A stretch of 16,573 bases of DNA from Candidatus Thalassarchaeaceae archaeon (GCA_029250565.1 JAQXFA010000074.1:1-16573); one strand, 5' to 3'. Numbered from the stretch's first letter, positions 7,192 through 15,112 are shown. Numbers and translations: made by a program. Notes: generated by a model not told the origin, from the letters alone.

Positions 7192-8061
7192 ATGAATGAT
7201 TTTTCAATTGGAGAATTAATGCCGGAAACCGGCTTGTGCACTCTCAATATTGAAGGCCCTGTTGGGTATCTGACATTACAACGTGAAGATGTATTCAATG
7301 CCTTAAATCCAGAATTGATTGGCGAATTATGTGATTTACTTGAATGGAGTAAAGAACGCTCAGTAAGTGAGCGTGGTCAATTGAAGGACAGTAAAGGTGA
7401 GCCGTATCTTAGAGTGATTGTATTAACCGGCAGTGGAAAGCATTTCTGTGCAGGCGCAGATATTGGTTGGATGCAGGCTTCAGGTGCTCAAACATCTGAA
7501 CAAAACCGCAATGATGCCGCACGTCTTGATAGATTATTCAACACACTTTGGTCTCACCCATGTTTCACTATCGGTGCAGTACAGGGCGTTGCTTTAGGCG
7601 GAGGAGCTGGCCTAATTGCTTGTCTCGATCATGTGATTGGGGAGAGTAAAACAAAAATTGCGCTATCTGAGGGTAAGTTGGGAATTTTACCAGCAGTCAT
7701 TGGTCCCTATGTATACCGTAGACTTGGTAGTGCTCAAACTAGACGACTCGCAATGTTGGCAAAGCGCATTGGAGTTGATGAGGCTTTACGAATTGGAATG
7801 ATTGATGAGAAGGTAGAATCTCCAGAACAATTTACTGAATCTATCCAAGGGGTTGTGTCAGAAGTGTTGACCACGGGCCCCTCTGCAGTGGGGGAAGCAA
7901 AACGTTTGATATTACAGTTTGACCGTTGGAATGGTACCGATGAGGAACTGCGTCAATGGACTCTAGATAAAACCTCAGAGATGCGCGGTTCTTCAGAAGG
8001 TCAAGAAGGGCTTTCGTCATTCATTGAACGGCGACCTCCAGCATGGAACAGTGAGGATTGA
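7192..8061 (+). CDS. liuC: Methylglutaconyl-CoA hydratase (enoyl-CoA hydratase family)
   Basis: Crotonase-fold enzyme likely to hydrate 3-methylglutaconyl-CoA to HMG-CoA, the step after methylcrotonoyl-CoA carboxylase. Seen: 289 residues. The oxyanion-hole segment HFCAGADIGWMQ (84-95) has the GWM/NWM form typical of LiuC. A second loop, GAVQGVALGGGAGLIACLD (128-146), and LSEGKLGILPAVIGPYV (158-174) are also LiuC-like. Only the second catalytic glutamate is present (E160); the position of crotonase Glu144 is Gly140, as in LiuC proteins and unlike classical crotonase. The C-terminus SSEGQEGLSSFIERRPPAW is normal for the family. About 20 residues (55-72) form an unusually charged insertion after the first helix. 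It starts 13 bases after the mccB stop and ends six bases before the biotin carboxylase gene, so co-transcription is likely. Confidence 0.85.
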   Translation: MNDFSIGELMPETGLCTLNIEGPVGYLTLQREDVFNALNPELIGELCDLLEWSKERSVSERGQLKDSKGEPYLRVIVLTGSGKHFCAGADIGWMQASGAQTSEQNRNDAARLDRLFNTLWSHPCFTIGAVQGVALGGGAGLIACLDHVIGESKTKIALSEGKLGILPAVIGPYVYRRLGSAQTRRLAMLAKRIGVDEALRIGMIDEKVESPEQFTESIQGVVSEVLTTGPSAVGEAKRLILQFDRWNGTDEELRQWTLDKTSEMRGSSEGQEGLSSFIERRPPAWNSED

Positions 8062-8067
8062 GCAATA

Positions 8068-9609
8068 ATGGATTTCCCATCATGGATTGTTGATGCGCCG
8101 TTCAAATTCGGTAAGGTCTTAATTGCCAACCGTGGTGAAATTGCTTGCAGAATTATTCGAGGATGCCAAGAGATGGGGTTAGCCACGGTGGCGGTTTTCA
8201 ATGATGCTGATGCAAATGCAATGCATGTTGAATTAGCAGACGAATCAGTACACCTAGAAGGTGATGATTTAGCATCTACATACCTTTCAGCAAATTCGAT
8301 AATCAATGCTTGTCGAATAAGTAGAGCGGATGCCCTTCATCCTGGTTACGGTTTTCTTTCTGAGCGAGCAGATTTTGCAGAGTTGGTAGGAGCAAGTGGG
8401 ATAATCTGGATAGGTCCGCCCTCAAAAGCAATTGATTCAATGGGTGATAAAGTAAAGGCTCGCAGATTGATGCTTGATGCGGGCGTCCCACTTGTGCCAG
8501 GTGCTGAACTAACATCTCAAGATTCTCTGAGTGATACTGTCGACGAATTACGTAGTTTATCCAGTGAAGTTGGTTTCCCAATTTTATTGAAAGCCTCAGC
8601 TGGTGGTGGTGGAAAAGGAATGAGGGCTGTTGAAACATCCGGAGAATTGGAGGCGGCTTATCTCTCAGCCAAGCGCGAAGCACTTTCTGCATTCGGAGAT
8701 GATACAATCTATCTAGAAAGGCGCATAGTTTCACCTCGCCATATTGAAATCCAGATACTATGCGATACCCATGGAGGTGCAATTCATTTACTAGAGCGTG
8801 AATGTAGCATCCAAAGAAGACATCAGAAGGTTATCGAAGAAGCACCGAGTGTGGCAATTTCTGTTGAGATGCGAGAACAAATGGGTGAGGCAGCGATAAA
8901 TGCAGCCAAAGCAGTTCATTATGTGGGTGCTGGCACTGTTGAATTCTTACTTTCAGGAGACGAGTTTTTCTTTTTGGAAATGAACACCCGCCTACAAGTA
9001 GAGCACCCCGTGACTGAACTGGTGACAGGGGTTGATTTGGTTCAGGAGCAATTACGAATTGCCGCAGGTCATCCATTAGTAATTTCTCAAGATGAAGTAT
9101 CCCCCCGTGGTTGGGCAATTGAGGCCCGAATTTATTCCGAGGATGCATCCAATGGTTTTCTTCCCGCTACAGGACCATTAGCAATTTTCAGGGCACCAGA
9201 AGGGCCAGGTATTCGTCTTGATACTGGTGTGAGGCAGGGTGATGAAGCGAGAATTGACTTTGATCCAATGCTTGCGAAACTCATAGTCCACGCTCCTGAT
9301 AGACAGCGTGCAATTGAGCGAATGTCTCGGGCATTAGAGGATTTCATAATTTTGGGTGTCACTACAAATATCGAGTTCTTAAGAAGCGTAATAACACATC
9401 AAAAGTTTGCTAGTGGAGACACAACAACGGATTTCATAGAGTCAATATGGCCTGATGGATGGAAGTCATCAGGTGACCCTGCAGCGGCTGTAATCGTTGC
9501 AGCAAGTGCTGAGAAAGCAGGCCTTCATTTGGGGGCATTAAGTGGTGAACTAGAAGATTCACCAGATCCATATAATCCGTTTTCCACATTGGGTAGGAGA
9601 TATCCATGA
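8068..9609 (+). CDS. Biotin carboxylase subunit of methylcrotonoyl-CoA carboxylase (N-terminal half of a split alpha subunit)
   Basis: ATP-grasp enzyme that carboxylates biotin on the carrier encoded next door. Seen: 513 residues. The N-terminal VLIANRGEIACRIIR (17-31) is followed by HPGYGFLSE (91-99), the glycine-rich ATP lid KASAGGGGKGM (175-185), ERECSIQRRHQKVIEEAP (243-260) and the active-site block EMNTRLQVEHPVTE (304-317). The C-terminal domain continues to about 460. Residues 470-513 (DPAAAVIVAAS to NPFSTLGRRYP) resemble the first stretch after the carboxylase domain in fused MCC alpha subunits, where DxFxxLxxWR appears. The chain then stops, and the rest of the BT region and the biotin domain are in the next gene. 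Archaeal acyl-CoA carboxylases of about 510 plus 170 residues are known as separate subunits, so this may be a native split. Function with mccB is inferred from adjacency. Confidence 0.88.
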   Translation: MDFPSWIVDAPFKFGKVLIANRGEIACRIIRGCQEMGLATVAVFNDADANAMHVELADESVHLEGDDLASTYLSANSIINACRISRADALHPGYGFLSERADFAELVGASGIIWIGPPSKAIDSMGDKVKARRLMLDAGVPLVPGAELTSQDSLSDTVDELRSLSSEVGFPILLKASAGGGGKGMRAVETSGELEAAYLSAKREALSAFGDDTIYLERRIVSPRHIEIQILCDTHGGAIHLLERECSIQRRHQKVIEEAPSVAISVEMREQMGEAAINAAKAVHYVGAGTVEFLLSGDEFFFLEMNTRLQVEHPVTELVTGVDLVQEQLRIAAGHPLVISQDEVSPRGWAIEARIYSEDASNGFLPATGPLAIFRAPEGPGIRLDTGVRQGDEARIDFDPMLAKLIVHAPDRQRAIERMSRALEDFIILGVTTNIEFLRSVITHQKFASGDTTTDFIESIWPDGWKSSGDPAAAVIVAASAEKAGLHLGALSGELEDSPDPYNPFSTLGRRYP

Positions 9610-9613
9610 GGTG
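9608..9613 (+). promoter_or_regulatory. Ribosome binding site overlapping the biotin carboxylase stop codon
   Basis: GAGGTG shares bases with the TGA at 9607-9609 and sits six bases before the ATG at 9620. It argues that the carrier starts at 9620 and not at the GTG at 9611, which is part of the site itself. The overlap implies translational coupling of the two halves of the alpha subunit. Confidence 0.65.
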
Positions 9614-9619
9614 TTCAAA

Positions 9620-10129
9620 ATGAAAGAATACATCAATCAAACAGATGGCAGTAATTGGGCTGTTGGTGTTATTGATACCGCAAGTGGTTACTCTGCAATC
9701 AAGATTGAAACTGATGGCGAATCCTTAGACCTTCAAGATTGGCGAATATCACTCGACACATTAGGTGACGAGGCGATACTTGAGCGCGGTGATGGGGAGG
9801 AACGTTTGGTGCTTGTCAAGGTAAAGGACACTTGGTGGATCCATCATAATGGCCATATCTCAAGAGTGGATGTTGTAGAACGTGGGGCAGTCAGTACCTT
9901 CGATAACATGGGTGGATTGACTTCACCAATGCCTGGGAAAATACTCAGCGTCATGGCTTCAGTAGGTGAACCCGTTGACAAAGGACAGACCTTGCTAATT
10001 TTAGAAGCAATGAAAATGGAGAATCGTATATGCTCTCCAGTTGATGGCATAGTGTCAGCAATACACTATGAAGTTGGGGATCAAGTTAATCAAGGAGCCA
10101 TACTCATTGCGATTGAAGAGTCTGATTAA
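9620..10129 (+). CDS. Biotin carboxyl carrier protein of methylcrotonoyl-CoA carboxylase (C-terminal half of a split alpha subunit)
   Basis: Carries biotin between the carboxylase and carboxyltransferase sites. Seen: 169 residues. The first about 95 form a beta-rich, Trp-containing region like the BT domain of MCC/PCC alpha subunits, including TWWIHHNGHISRVDV (71-85). The biotinyl domain begins at LTSPMPGKILSV (100-111) and carries the biotin site EAMKMEN (129-135), with K132 the modified lysine, followed by SPVDGIVSAI and the closing strand. BT and carrier domains together are what a fused alpha subunit holds after its carboxylase domain. It is the last gene of the cluster and ends 17 bases from the convergent seryl-tRNA synthetase gene. 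No biotin ligase is in the window. Confidence 0.88.
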   Translation: MKEYINQTDGSNWAVGVIDTASGYSAIKIETDGESLDLQDWRISLDTLGDEAILERGDGEERLVLVKVKDTWWIHHNGHISRVDVVERGAVSTFDNMGGLTSPMPGKILSVMASVGEPVDKGQTLLILEAMKMENRICSPVDGIVSAIHYEVGDQVNQGAILIAIEESD

Positions 10130-10175
10130 TCAATTGAAAAATCAATTTACCAATTGCAAGATTGGAGTATTTTTT
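10130..10175. terminator. Convergent termination region between the mcc cluster and serS
   Basis: The 17-base gap is AT-only apart from a few bases and carries CAATTG palindromes (10131-10136, and 10151-10156 just inside serS). Read on the minus strand, a run of five T (10137-10141) follows the serS stop. Read on the plus strand, six T (10170-10175) lie about 40 bases after the carrier stop, inside the serS 3' end. Both suit archaeal T-run termination; no strong hairpin is seen. Confidence 0.35.
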
Positions 10176-11430
10176 GACCTTGCATATATGGTTGTAGTAC
10201 AGATGGGATCTGGACCAATCCATCTTCCATCTGATTTTGCTCAATAATCGCTACCAAGGCTCTGCTAGTAGCAACCGCAGTTGAATTCAAAGTGTGGACA
10301 GCCTCATTTCCATCTGCTGTGCGATATCGCATACGTAGTCGATTGGCTTGGTAATCGGTGCAGTTCGAACACGATACCACTTCTTTGTAGGCTTCAACAC
10401 CGGGTAGCCAAGCTTCTAAGTCGTATTTTTTAGCAGCAACAGTCCCCATATCTCCTGTACAAATGTTGACAATCTCATAATGTAGGTCTAAGGAATTCCA
10501 AAGTTCGACACAGTTAGTGAGCAACTCTTCGTGTAATTCCCATGAATCATCTGGCTTGCTAATGATTATTTGTTCAACCTTGGTGAATTGATGAACTCTC
10601 CATATTCCCTTATCTGATTGTCCATGTGCACCCACTTCTCGTCTAAAACAGGGGGAAACACCAACCATTCTCAGAGGTAGCATTGATGGTTCAATTACTT
10701 CATCCATGAACATTGCAGTTAGTGGGTGTTCGCTTGTTGCAATTGTGTAGAATCCCTCTGGTTGGACATTGTACATCACTGTTTCAAAGTCTCCTAAGTC
10801 AGTAACTCCTTCGTACGCTTTACGGTTCATCATTACGGGAGGTTGTACAAGTGTGTATTCTCTAGATGTGAGGAAATCAATTGCGTATTGTTGTAAGGCT
10901 AATTCCAAACGCGCAAGGTCTCCTTTCAGGAAGTAGAATCGACTGCCAGCAATTTTAGCAGCTCGAGGTAGGTCAACCCAATTATTCATGTCAACAAGTT
11001 CATTGTGAGTTTTTGGACTAAACGAATAATTTTGTTTTGCGCCATGTTTACTGTGTTGTGTGTTTCCACCTTCGTCTTCCCCTATAGGGACACTATCATG
11101 GAGAATATTTGGAATCTTCATTCTCAAACTGTCACGGTTTTTGATGAGATTATCGGATTCAACTCCCAATTCATCTATCTGTGCGCCCAAGGTTGCAACT
11201 TGTGCTAAGATCTTCTCAGCCTCTTCATTGTTGCCAGTTTTTTTGGCTTCAGCAATCCCTCTGGCGGCTTCATTCCGTTGGCGACGCAGTTGATCAGCAT
11301 CGTAACGAGACTTTTTCCATGCTTCGTCTAGACGAATTACTTCATCGATATTGTCGTGAGAAATACCTCTTTTGTCGTGGTCAGCACGTACAACATCAGC
11401 GTGGTCACGAAACATCTTGATGTCTAACAT
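10147..11430 (-). CDS. serS: Seryl-tRNA synthetase (class II, standard bacterial/eukaryotic type)
   Basis: Charges tRNA-Ser with serine. Seen: 427 residues, the normal length. The N-terminal tRNA-binding helical arm is a coiled coil (about 30-105). The class II catalytic core follows, with a TSEHP serine-site segment (232-236). Motif 2 is CFRREVGAHG then GIWRVHQFTKVEQ (261-287), and motif 3 is EAVHTLNSTAVATSRALVAI (376-395) followed by EQNQ. It is the common SerRS and not the rare methanogen form. It ends with a short IPSVLQPYMQGQ tail. The start ATG is supported by AGGTGA six bases upstream. The presenilin-like gene lies 49 bases upstream on the same strand; the gap holds a TATA-like ATGAATAAACA, so serS may have its own promoter as well as read-through. 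Confidence 0.95.
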   Translation of the reverse strand: MLDIKMFRDHADVVRADHDKRGISHDNIDEVIRLDEAWKKSRYDADQLRRQRNEAARGIAEAKKTGNNEEAEKILAQVATLGAQIDELGVESDNLIKNRDSLRMKIPNILHDSVPIGEDEGGNTQHSKHGAKQNYSFSPKTHNELVDMNNWVDLPRAAKIAGSRFYFLKGDLARLELALQQYAIDFLTSREYTLVQPPVMMNRKAYEGVTDLGDFETVMYNVQPEGFYTIATSEHPLTAMFMDEVIEPSMLPLRMVGVSPCFRREVGAHGQSDKGIWRVHQFTKVEQIIISKPDDSWELHEELLTNCVELWNSLDLHYEIVNICTGDMGTVAAKKYDLEAWLPGVEAYKEVVSCSNCTDYQANRLRMRYRTADGNEAVHTLNSTAVATSRALVAIIEQNQMEDGLVQIPSVLQPYMQGQKILQSCNW

Positions 11431-11436
11431 TTCCCT

Positions 11437-11442
11437 TCACCT
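11437..11442 (-). promoter_or_regulatory. Ribosome binding site of serS
   Basis: On the minus strand AGGTGA precedes the serS ATG with six bases between. It is a good match to the archaeal consensus and confirms the start. Confidence 0.6.
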
Positions 11443-11479
11443 TGTTTATTCATGTCATCCTCTTGAACTCACTCATTAT

Positions 11480-13651
11480 CTAGAATATTGTAATGCCAAA
11501 GGAAATAGACGCAGAACCTAAGGCGATAAATCCAGTGATTAGGTAGCCTAGAATACTTCCTCCATTGAGTAAAGGTAACCCTGCTTGAGGACGACCCATA
11601 GCGACATACCCCATTAGAACTAGATAACCAAGAAGGCCACCAATGAGGGAGCCTATTGCAACGAACATCGGGTCACTCAATCCCATAATGGTTCCACCAG
11701 ATGGTAGGAATGTTAGCGCTGATATGACTAACATGCCAGGGAAGATGACATCGCCTAGACCCATGAATAATGCGTCACCGGTATTTTTCTGAGGAGCTGG
11801 TCGGGGTGGTTCAGGAGCAGAGGCTTTAGCGCCACTCTTACGATCACTCTCTTTCTTTGCAGATACGGGTGCTTCGTCCATCTTACTCATGGTATCCTCG
11901 CCCTCGTCAAGGAAGGAATATCCCTTATCTTGGGGTGCTACTAACAATATTGGAAGTTTGAGCCCTATCATCGTGTCTGCAAGATCAAGCATGTGCTTTG
12001 ATTTGTAAACCGCATACCAATCATAAATTGCTGCAACAACCATGAAAATTAGAATTAATGTTGGAACAAAACTTACCCCAATGATGGTAATAACGCCTGC
12101 ACCAGTTAGAATCCCCGTGGTGTTCACTACATACCATTCCGGTCTAATGGTGAGGGCAATCATCAGTACAGTAGAAGCGAGTAAGGCGACTATTTGGGAC
12201 CAGTAAATTGGCAACCAGTATCCTGCGGAATCCTCTAGAATTATTGCTGGTTCGTTAATTGGTGTAGCAATGACTGCACTTTGAGTAGTGTTTACAGTGT
12301 ATGTTGTAAGGACGCCATCTTCAATACCGATTTTATCCCAAGCAGGGGCATCAACGGTGTGTATTATCATGTCAATAGGGCCCTGCGAAACAGGTCCATC
12401 AATGATTAAACTCTCAACCATTACCCAACCTGAAAACATCCGAGTTTCTCCTCCAGATGCAATCCAAACATCAACTCTGCCGTCATGTTGGTCATCAGCA
12501 AGCATGATACCCTGAATTTCAGAATCAAATGCGTCACGCTCGTTGAATTTTATATGTTCTTCAACGGTCATTTCCGCACCATCCCAAACAAAACCGTAGA
12601 CTTTCCCTTTCTCAGTTCCTAACATCAACATACTATCAGTTGAGTTCGCATTCCACCAATTGTATCCACTCCATGGAGAGTGACCAAAGGTGGAAGCAGT
12701 GAATGCGTCTCCAGAATTTGGTGTGACTTGCCAGAGAATTGTTGCATTCACATCTCCAAATTCGCCAGTGTGCTGGCTATCAGGGATATCAACGATTCCA
12801 GCCCATCCATAAGATACCAAAAGTAGAGTATTATCATTGAGCATACTACCTTGCATAAATTCTCCCGAATTGAATTGTTCTGGTAGATTATAGGACCAAC
12901 TGTGGCTTGGAATATTTGGGTGGAAGGGGTCAATTTTTTGCATCATATTATTGTAGATGGCCCAGTCATTTTCTTCTGTTGAAAAGCCAGCAACACATGT
13001 GACATCGGTATGATTTGCGATAGGGGTACCATCAGACTTGTCAAATTTCTGCCAGCGATGCCCATCACACATTACATAAGAATCAAGATTGTCTATGATT
13101 CCTATTCCAAGAGCGGAATAACCACCATCCTCCAATTGGAGTGAGAAATCCCATTCCACAACCGCTGATTGCCCACTTTCCAACCCACTCGGATCACTCA
13201 TTTTGATTAGGTGAGTTCCGTTCGTAACTATGAATGAAGAAGGTTCGTAATCAACGAAGAGAATTTCAGCGTTTAGTTCCATTTCATCCCGGTATTCAAC
13301 GACTGGCTGAGCATCATCCATTGCGTAAGATGCTAGAGGAATCATCGCATAGGAAAGAGAAATCCATAGAACAAATAGGACTCCCCACTTGATAATGGAT
13401 TGAAGTCCTCTTTTGGCTAACCAGATGATAAATGCGGTGAAAACTAGAATCAGAATAAATTCCAAACCAATTAATCCAACTTTTGTGGTTCCTGACTCAC
13501 CAAATGCTCTTGCTTCCGGGCGGTCCCAAAACGGCTGAATGTAGATAGCAAGCAATATTGTACCAACAAACATCACCCCCATTGTAGTCATTGATCGCCA
13601 TTGGTCAGCCATCAAAGAAAGGATGTTTGCGAAGCGGCTCTCACCGGTCAT
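11480..13651 (-). CDS. Presenilin-like intramembrane aspartyl protease (family A22) with a large inserted extracytoplasmic domain
   Basis: A GxGD-type intramembrane protease related to archaeal presenilin homologues. Numbering is from ATG 13651 (723 residues). Seen: about nine membrane segments, near 21-38, 58-77, 86-106, 483-503, 510-528, 529-549, 627-649, 662-685 and 691-712. The catalytic aspartates are in AIYDWYAVYKSKHM (D544, segment 6) and GLGD (D634, segment 7). GLPLLNGGSILGY (691-703) takes the place of the PAL motif in the archaeal form. Residues about 111-480 are a Trp- and Gly-rich, beta-looking domain between segments 3 and 4, external by presenilin topology, with five N-glycosylation sequons and one Cys pair (195, 219). 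A Lys/Pro-rich cytosolic loop (about 572-624) precedes segment 7. Archaeal homologues are usually near 300 residues. The open frame extends to 13771, but that would overlap the conserved folC start; GTG 13693 is another option. Confidence 0.85.
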   Translation of the reverse strand: MTGESRFANILSLMADQWRSMTTMGVMFVGTILLAIYIQPFWDRPEARAFGESGTTKVGLIGLEFILILVFTAFIIWLAKRGLQSIIKWGVLFVLWISLSYAMIPLASYAMDDAQPVVEYRDEMELNAEILFVDYEPSSFIVTNGTHLIKMSDPSGLESGQSAVVEWDFSLQLEDGGYSALGIGIIDNLDSYVMCDGHRWQKFDKSDGTPIANHTDVTCVAGFSTEENDWAIYNNMMQKIDPFHPNIPSHSWSYNLPEQFNSGEFMQGSMLNDNTLLLVSYGWAGIVDIPDSQHTGEFGDVNATILWQVTPNSGDAFTASTFGHSPWSGYNWWNANSTDSMLMLGTEKGKVYGFVWDGAEMTVEEHIKFNERDAFDSEIQGIMLADDQHDGRVDVWIASGGETRMFSGWVMVESLIIDGPVSQGPIDMIIHTVDAPAWDKIGIEDGVLTTYTVNTTQSAVIATPINEPAIILEDSAGYWLPIYWSQIVALLASTVLMIALTIRPEWYVVNTTGILTGAGVITIIGVSFVPTLILIFMVVAAIYDWYAVYKSKHMLDLADTMIGLKLPILLVAPQDKGYSFLDEGEDTMSKMDEAPVSAKKESDRKSGAKASAPEPPRPAPQKNTGDALFMGLGDVIFPGMLVISALTFLPSGGTIMGLSDPMFVAIGSLIGGLLGYLVLMGYVAMGRPQAGLPLLNGGSILGYLITGFIALGSASISFGITIF

Positions 13652-13717
13652 GACTACGGCGAGAGTGAAAACCCATTTGAAAGCGAGGGTCACAAGAGAT
13701 AGGGTGGGCGGGTATCT
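13652..13717. promoter_or_regulatory. Compact divergent promoter region between the presenilin-like gene and folC
   Basis: Only 66 bases separate the two proposed starts. On the minus strand CTTTCAAA (13676-13683) is TATA-like and lies about 27 bases before ATG 13651, suiting a leaderless transcript. On the plus strand GGGCGGG (13706-13712) gives the GC-rich patch seen at other unit heads. GGTG at 13703-13706 is 11 bases from the folC GTG, further than the usual six. The two promoters must share or nearly share sequence. Confidence 0.35.
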
Positions 13718-15070
13718 GTGAGTGATGTTCGAAAGTGGTTCACCGGGCTGAAAGTGCTTGGAATGCGCCAAAATCTTGAAACAACTGCAATTTTATTGTC
13801 CCGTCTTGGAATGCCACATCTAAAATTTCCATCAATTCATGTTGCTGGTAGTAATGGCAAAGGAACAGTTTGTTCAATTCTGTCAAATTGCTTGTCACTC
13901 GCGGGTACGAGTTGCGGGTTGTTTACCTCCCCGCATCTCTGCTTTGTGGAGGAGCGAGTAAGAATAGATGGTGTCCCCATCTCTCCCAAAATATTTGATC
14001 AGTGTCTTGAAAGAGTACGAGGAGCGTCTTTAGTTGAACCAGTGACAATGCCGACTTATTATGAGGCTACTTTTCTAGTTGCAATGCTGGCATTTGAGGA
14101 TGCTGGGATCGACCGAGCTGTAATTGAGACTGGACTTGGTGGCAGACTTGATTCTACGAGATTAGTTCACGCAGATTGTTGCGTTCTTACAGAGTTGGCA
14201 CTTGAACATACTGATGTACTAGGCGAAACCCTTGGTGAAATTGCTGCTGAAAAGGCTGCAATTGCTCGACCAGGTGAGATTTTTCTTGCCAAATGGACTT
14301 ATGATGCTGGGGCAAGAAAAGCAATAGAAGATGCTGTTGGCAATCACAAACTAGGGTTTTGGTGGAGGCCAGATAGAGCCCTCTTAGTTCGTTTTGATGA
14401 TACTGGCAAGAGCCACCGTCCAATTTCAGAAATTGCTTCACCAAGTGACTGGTCACCCTATCAGAAAGAAGCTTCAATTCTCGCTCATGCTACCTTGACT
14501 TTGCTCGATTTATTTGAGGCTGCTAATATGATAACTAGCGCCCTATTGCATACCGTTTGGCCCGGGCGTGTCCAATGGCTTGAACATGAGGGAGTTCCTA
14601 TTCTAATAGATGCGGCCCACAATCCAAGTGGAATGCAAAAAATTTGCAATCAATTATGTGTTCAGATGGAACAAGATGAAGCTCCAACACCCGGAGTTGT
14701 ATTGTTAGGTTGTACATCGCAAACAGATCTAGTTGGATTTCTCAATCCGTTAGTGGAATTACTAGTTGAGGGTGAGGTTGGTCATGTTGTGGTCACTGAG
14801 CCACAGAAAGGAAGGAGACAGGCGATTTCAACAACCGAGTTGGCTGCTGAATTAGAGGCACAAGGGGTTCTAGCAGTAATTGAGAAGGTGAAACACCCAG
14901 CAGATGCACTGCAAAGAGCACTGGAATTGTCAAAACAAGATGCAAGTCAGCCAATCCTCGGTATTGGTTCTATTTATTTGGTAGGGAATATACTAACCGC
15001 ACTTGGATTAGATACAATAGATGCGATGACAACCCTACGTCCTTCAGATGAAGGAGTGCATTGGACATGA
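13718..15070 (+). CDS. folC: Dihydrofolate synthase / folylpolyglutamate synthase
   Basis: Mur-ligase-fold enzyme adding glutamate to dihydropteroate and/or folates with ATP. Seen: 450 residues, the usual length. The family N-terminus GLKVLGMRQNLETTAILLSR is followed by the P-loop HVAGSNGKGTV (41-51), LFTSPHL (68-74) and TYYEATFLVAMLAFEDAGID (113-132). ETGLGGRLDSTR (137-148), LEHTDVLGETLGEIAAEKAAI (162-182) and the C-domain WPGRVQWLEHEGVPILIDAAHNPSGM (281-306) follow. The AHNP block and the first block are typical of FolC and not of MurC-F or CofE. GTG is used as start because conserved sequence begins within five residues of it. Whether it has one or both activities cannot be told. dCMP deaminase follows closely, so the pair may be co-transcribed; both serve thymidylate synthesis. 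Confidence 0.9.
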   Translation: MSDVRKWFTGLKVLGMRQNLETTAILLSRLGMPHLKFPSIHVAGSNGKGTVCSILSNCLSLAGTSCGLFTSPHLCFVEERVRIDGVPISPKIFDQCLERVRGASLVEPVTMPTYYEATFLVAMLAFEDAGIDRAVIETGLGGRLDSTRLVHADCCVLTELALEHTDVLGETLGEIAAEKAAIARPGEIFLAKWTYDAGARKAIEDAVGNHKLGFWWRPDRALLVRFDDTGKSHRPISEIASPSDWSPYQKEASILAHATLTLLDLFEAANMITSALLHTVWPGRVQWLEHEGVPILIDAAHNPSGMQKICNQLCVQMEQDEAPTPGVVLLGCTSQTDLVGFLNPLVELLVEGEVGHVVVTEPQKGRRQAISTTELAAELEAQGVLAVIEKVKHPADALQRALELSKQDASQPILGIGSIYLVGNILTALGLDTIDAMTTLRPSDEGVHWT

Positions 15071-15097
15071 CGGTATCATCATTAGGTTGGCCCGTTA

Positions 15098-15112
15098 CGA
15101 CAGGAATTGTCG
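15098..15112 (+). repeat. Short inverted repeat in front of the dCMP deaminase gene
   Basis: CGACA (15098-15102) and TGTCG (15108-15112) are exact complements around GGAAT. It ends at the GGTG ribosome site, so a hairpin here could affect initiation. Arms of five bases can arise by chance. Confidence 0.25.

Noticed and set aside
8303..8782. Antisense open frame of about 159 codons inside the biotin carboxylase gene
   Set aside because: The sense frame carries conserved ATP-grasp motifs throughout. The antisense product looks like low-complexity translation noise rich in H, L and Q.
9611..9619. GTG 9611 as start of the biotin carrier protein
   Set aside because: This GTG is part of the GAGGTG ribosome site that is correctly spaced for ATG 9620.
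8068..10129. Frameshift or sequencing error splitting a fused alpha subunit
   Set aside because: The junction has an in-frame stop overlapping a proper ribosome site and a well-spaced ATG, and both proteins have sizes known for separate archaeal subunits. It looks like a genuine split.
13652..13771. Longer N-terminus for the presenilin-like protein, starting at 13771
   Set aside because: It would overlap the first 54 bases of folC on the other strand, where the folC protein matches its family. The extra residues have no ribosome site, and archaeal homologues start shortly before the first membrane segment.
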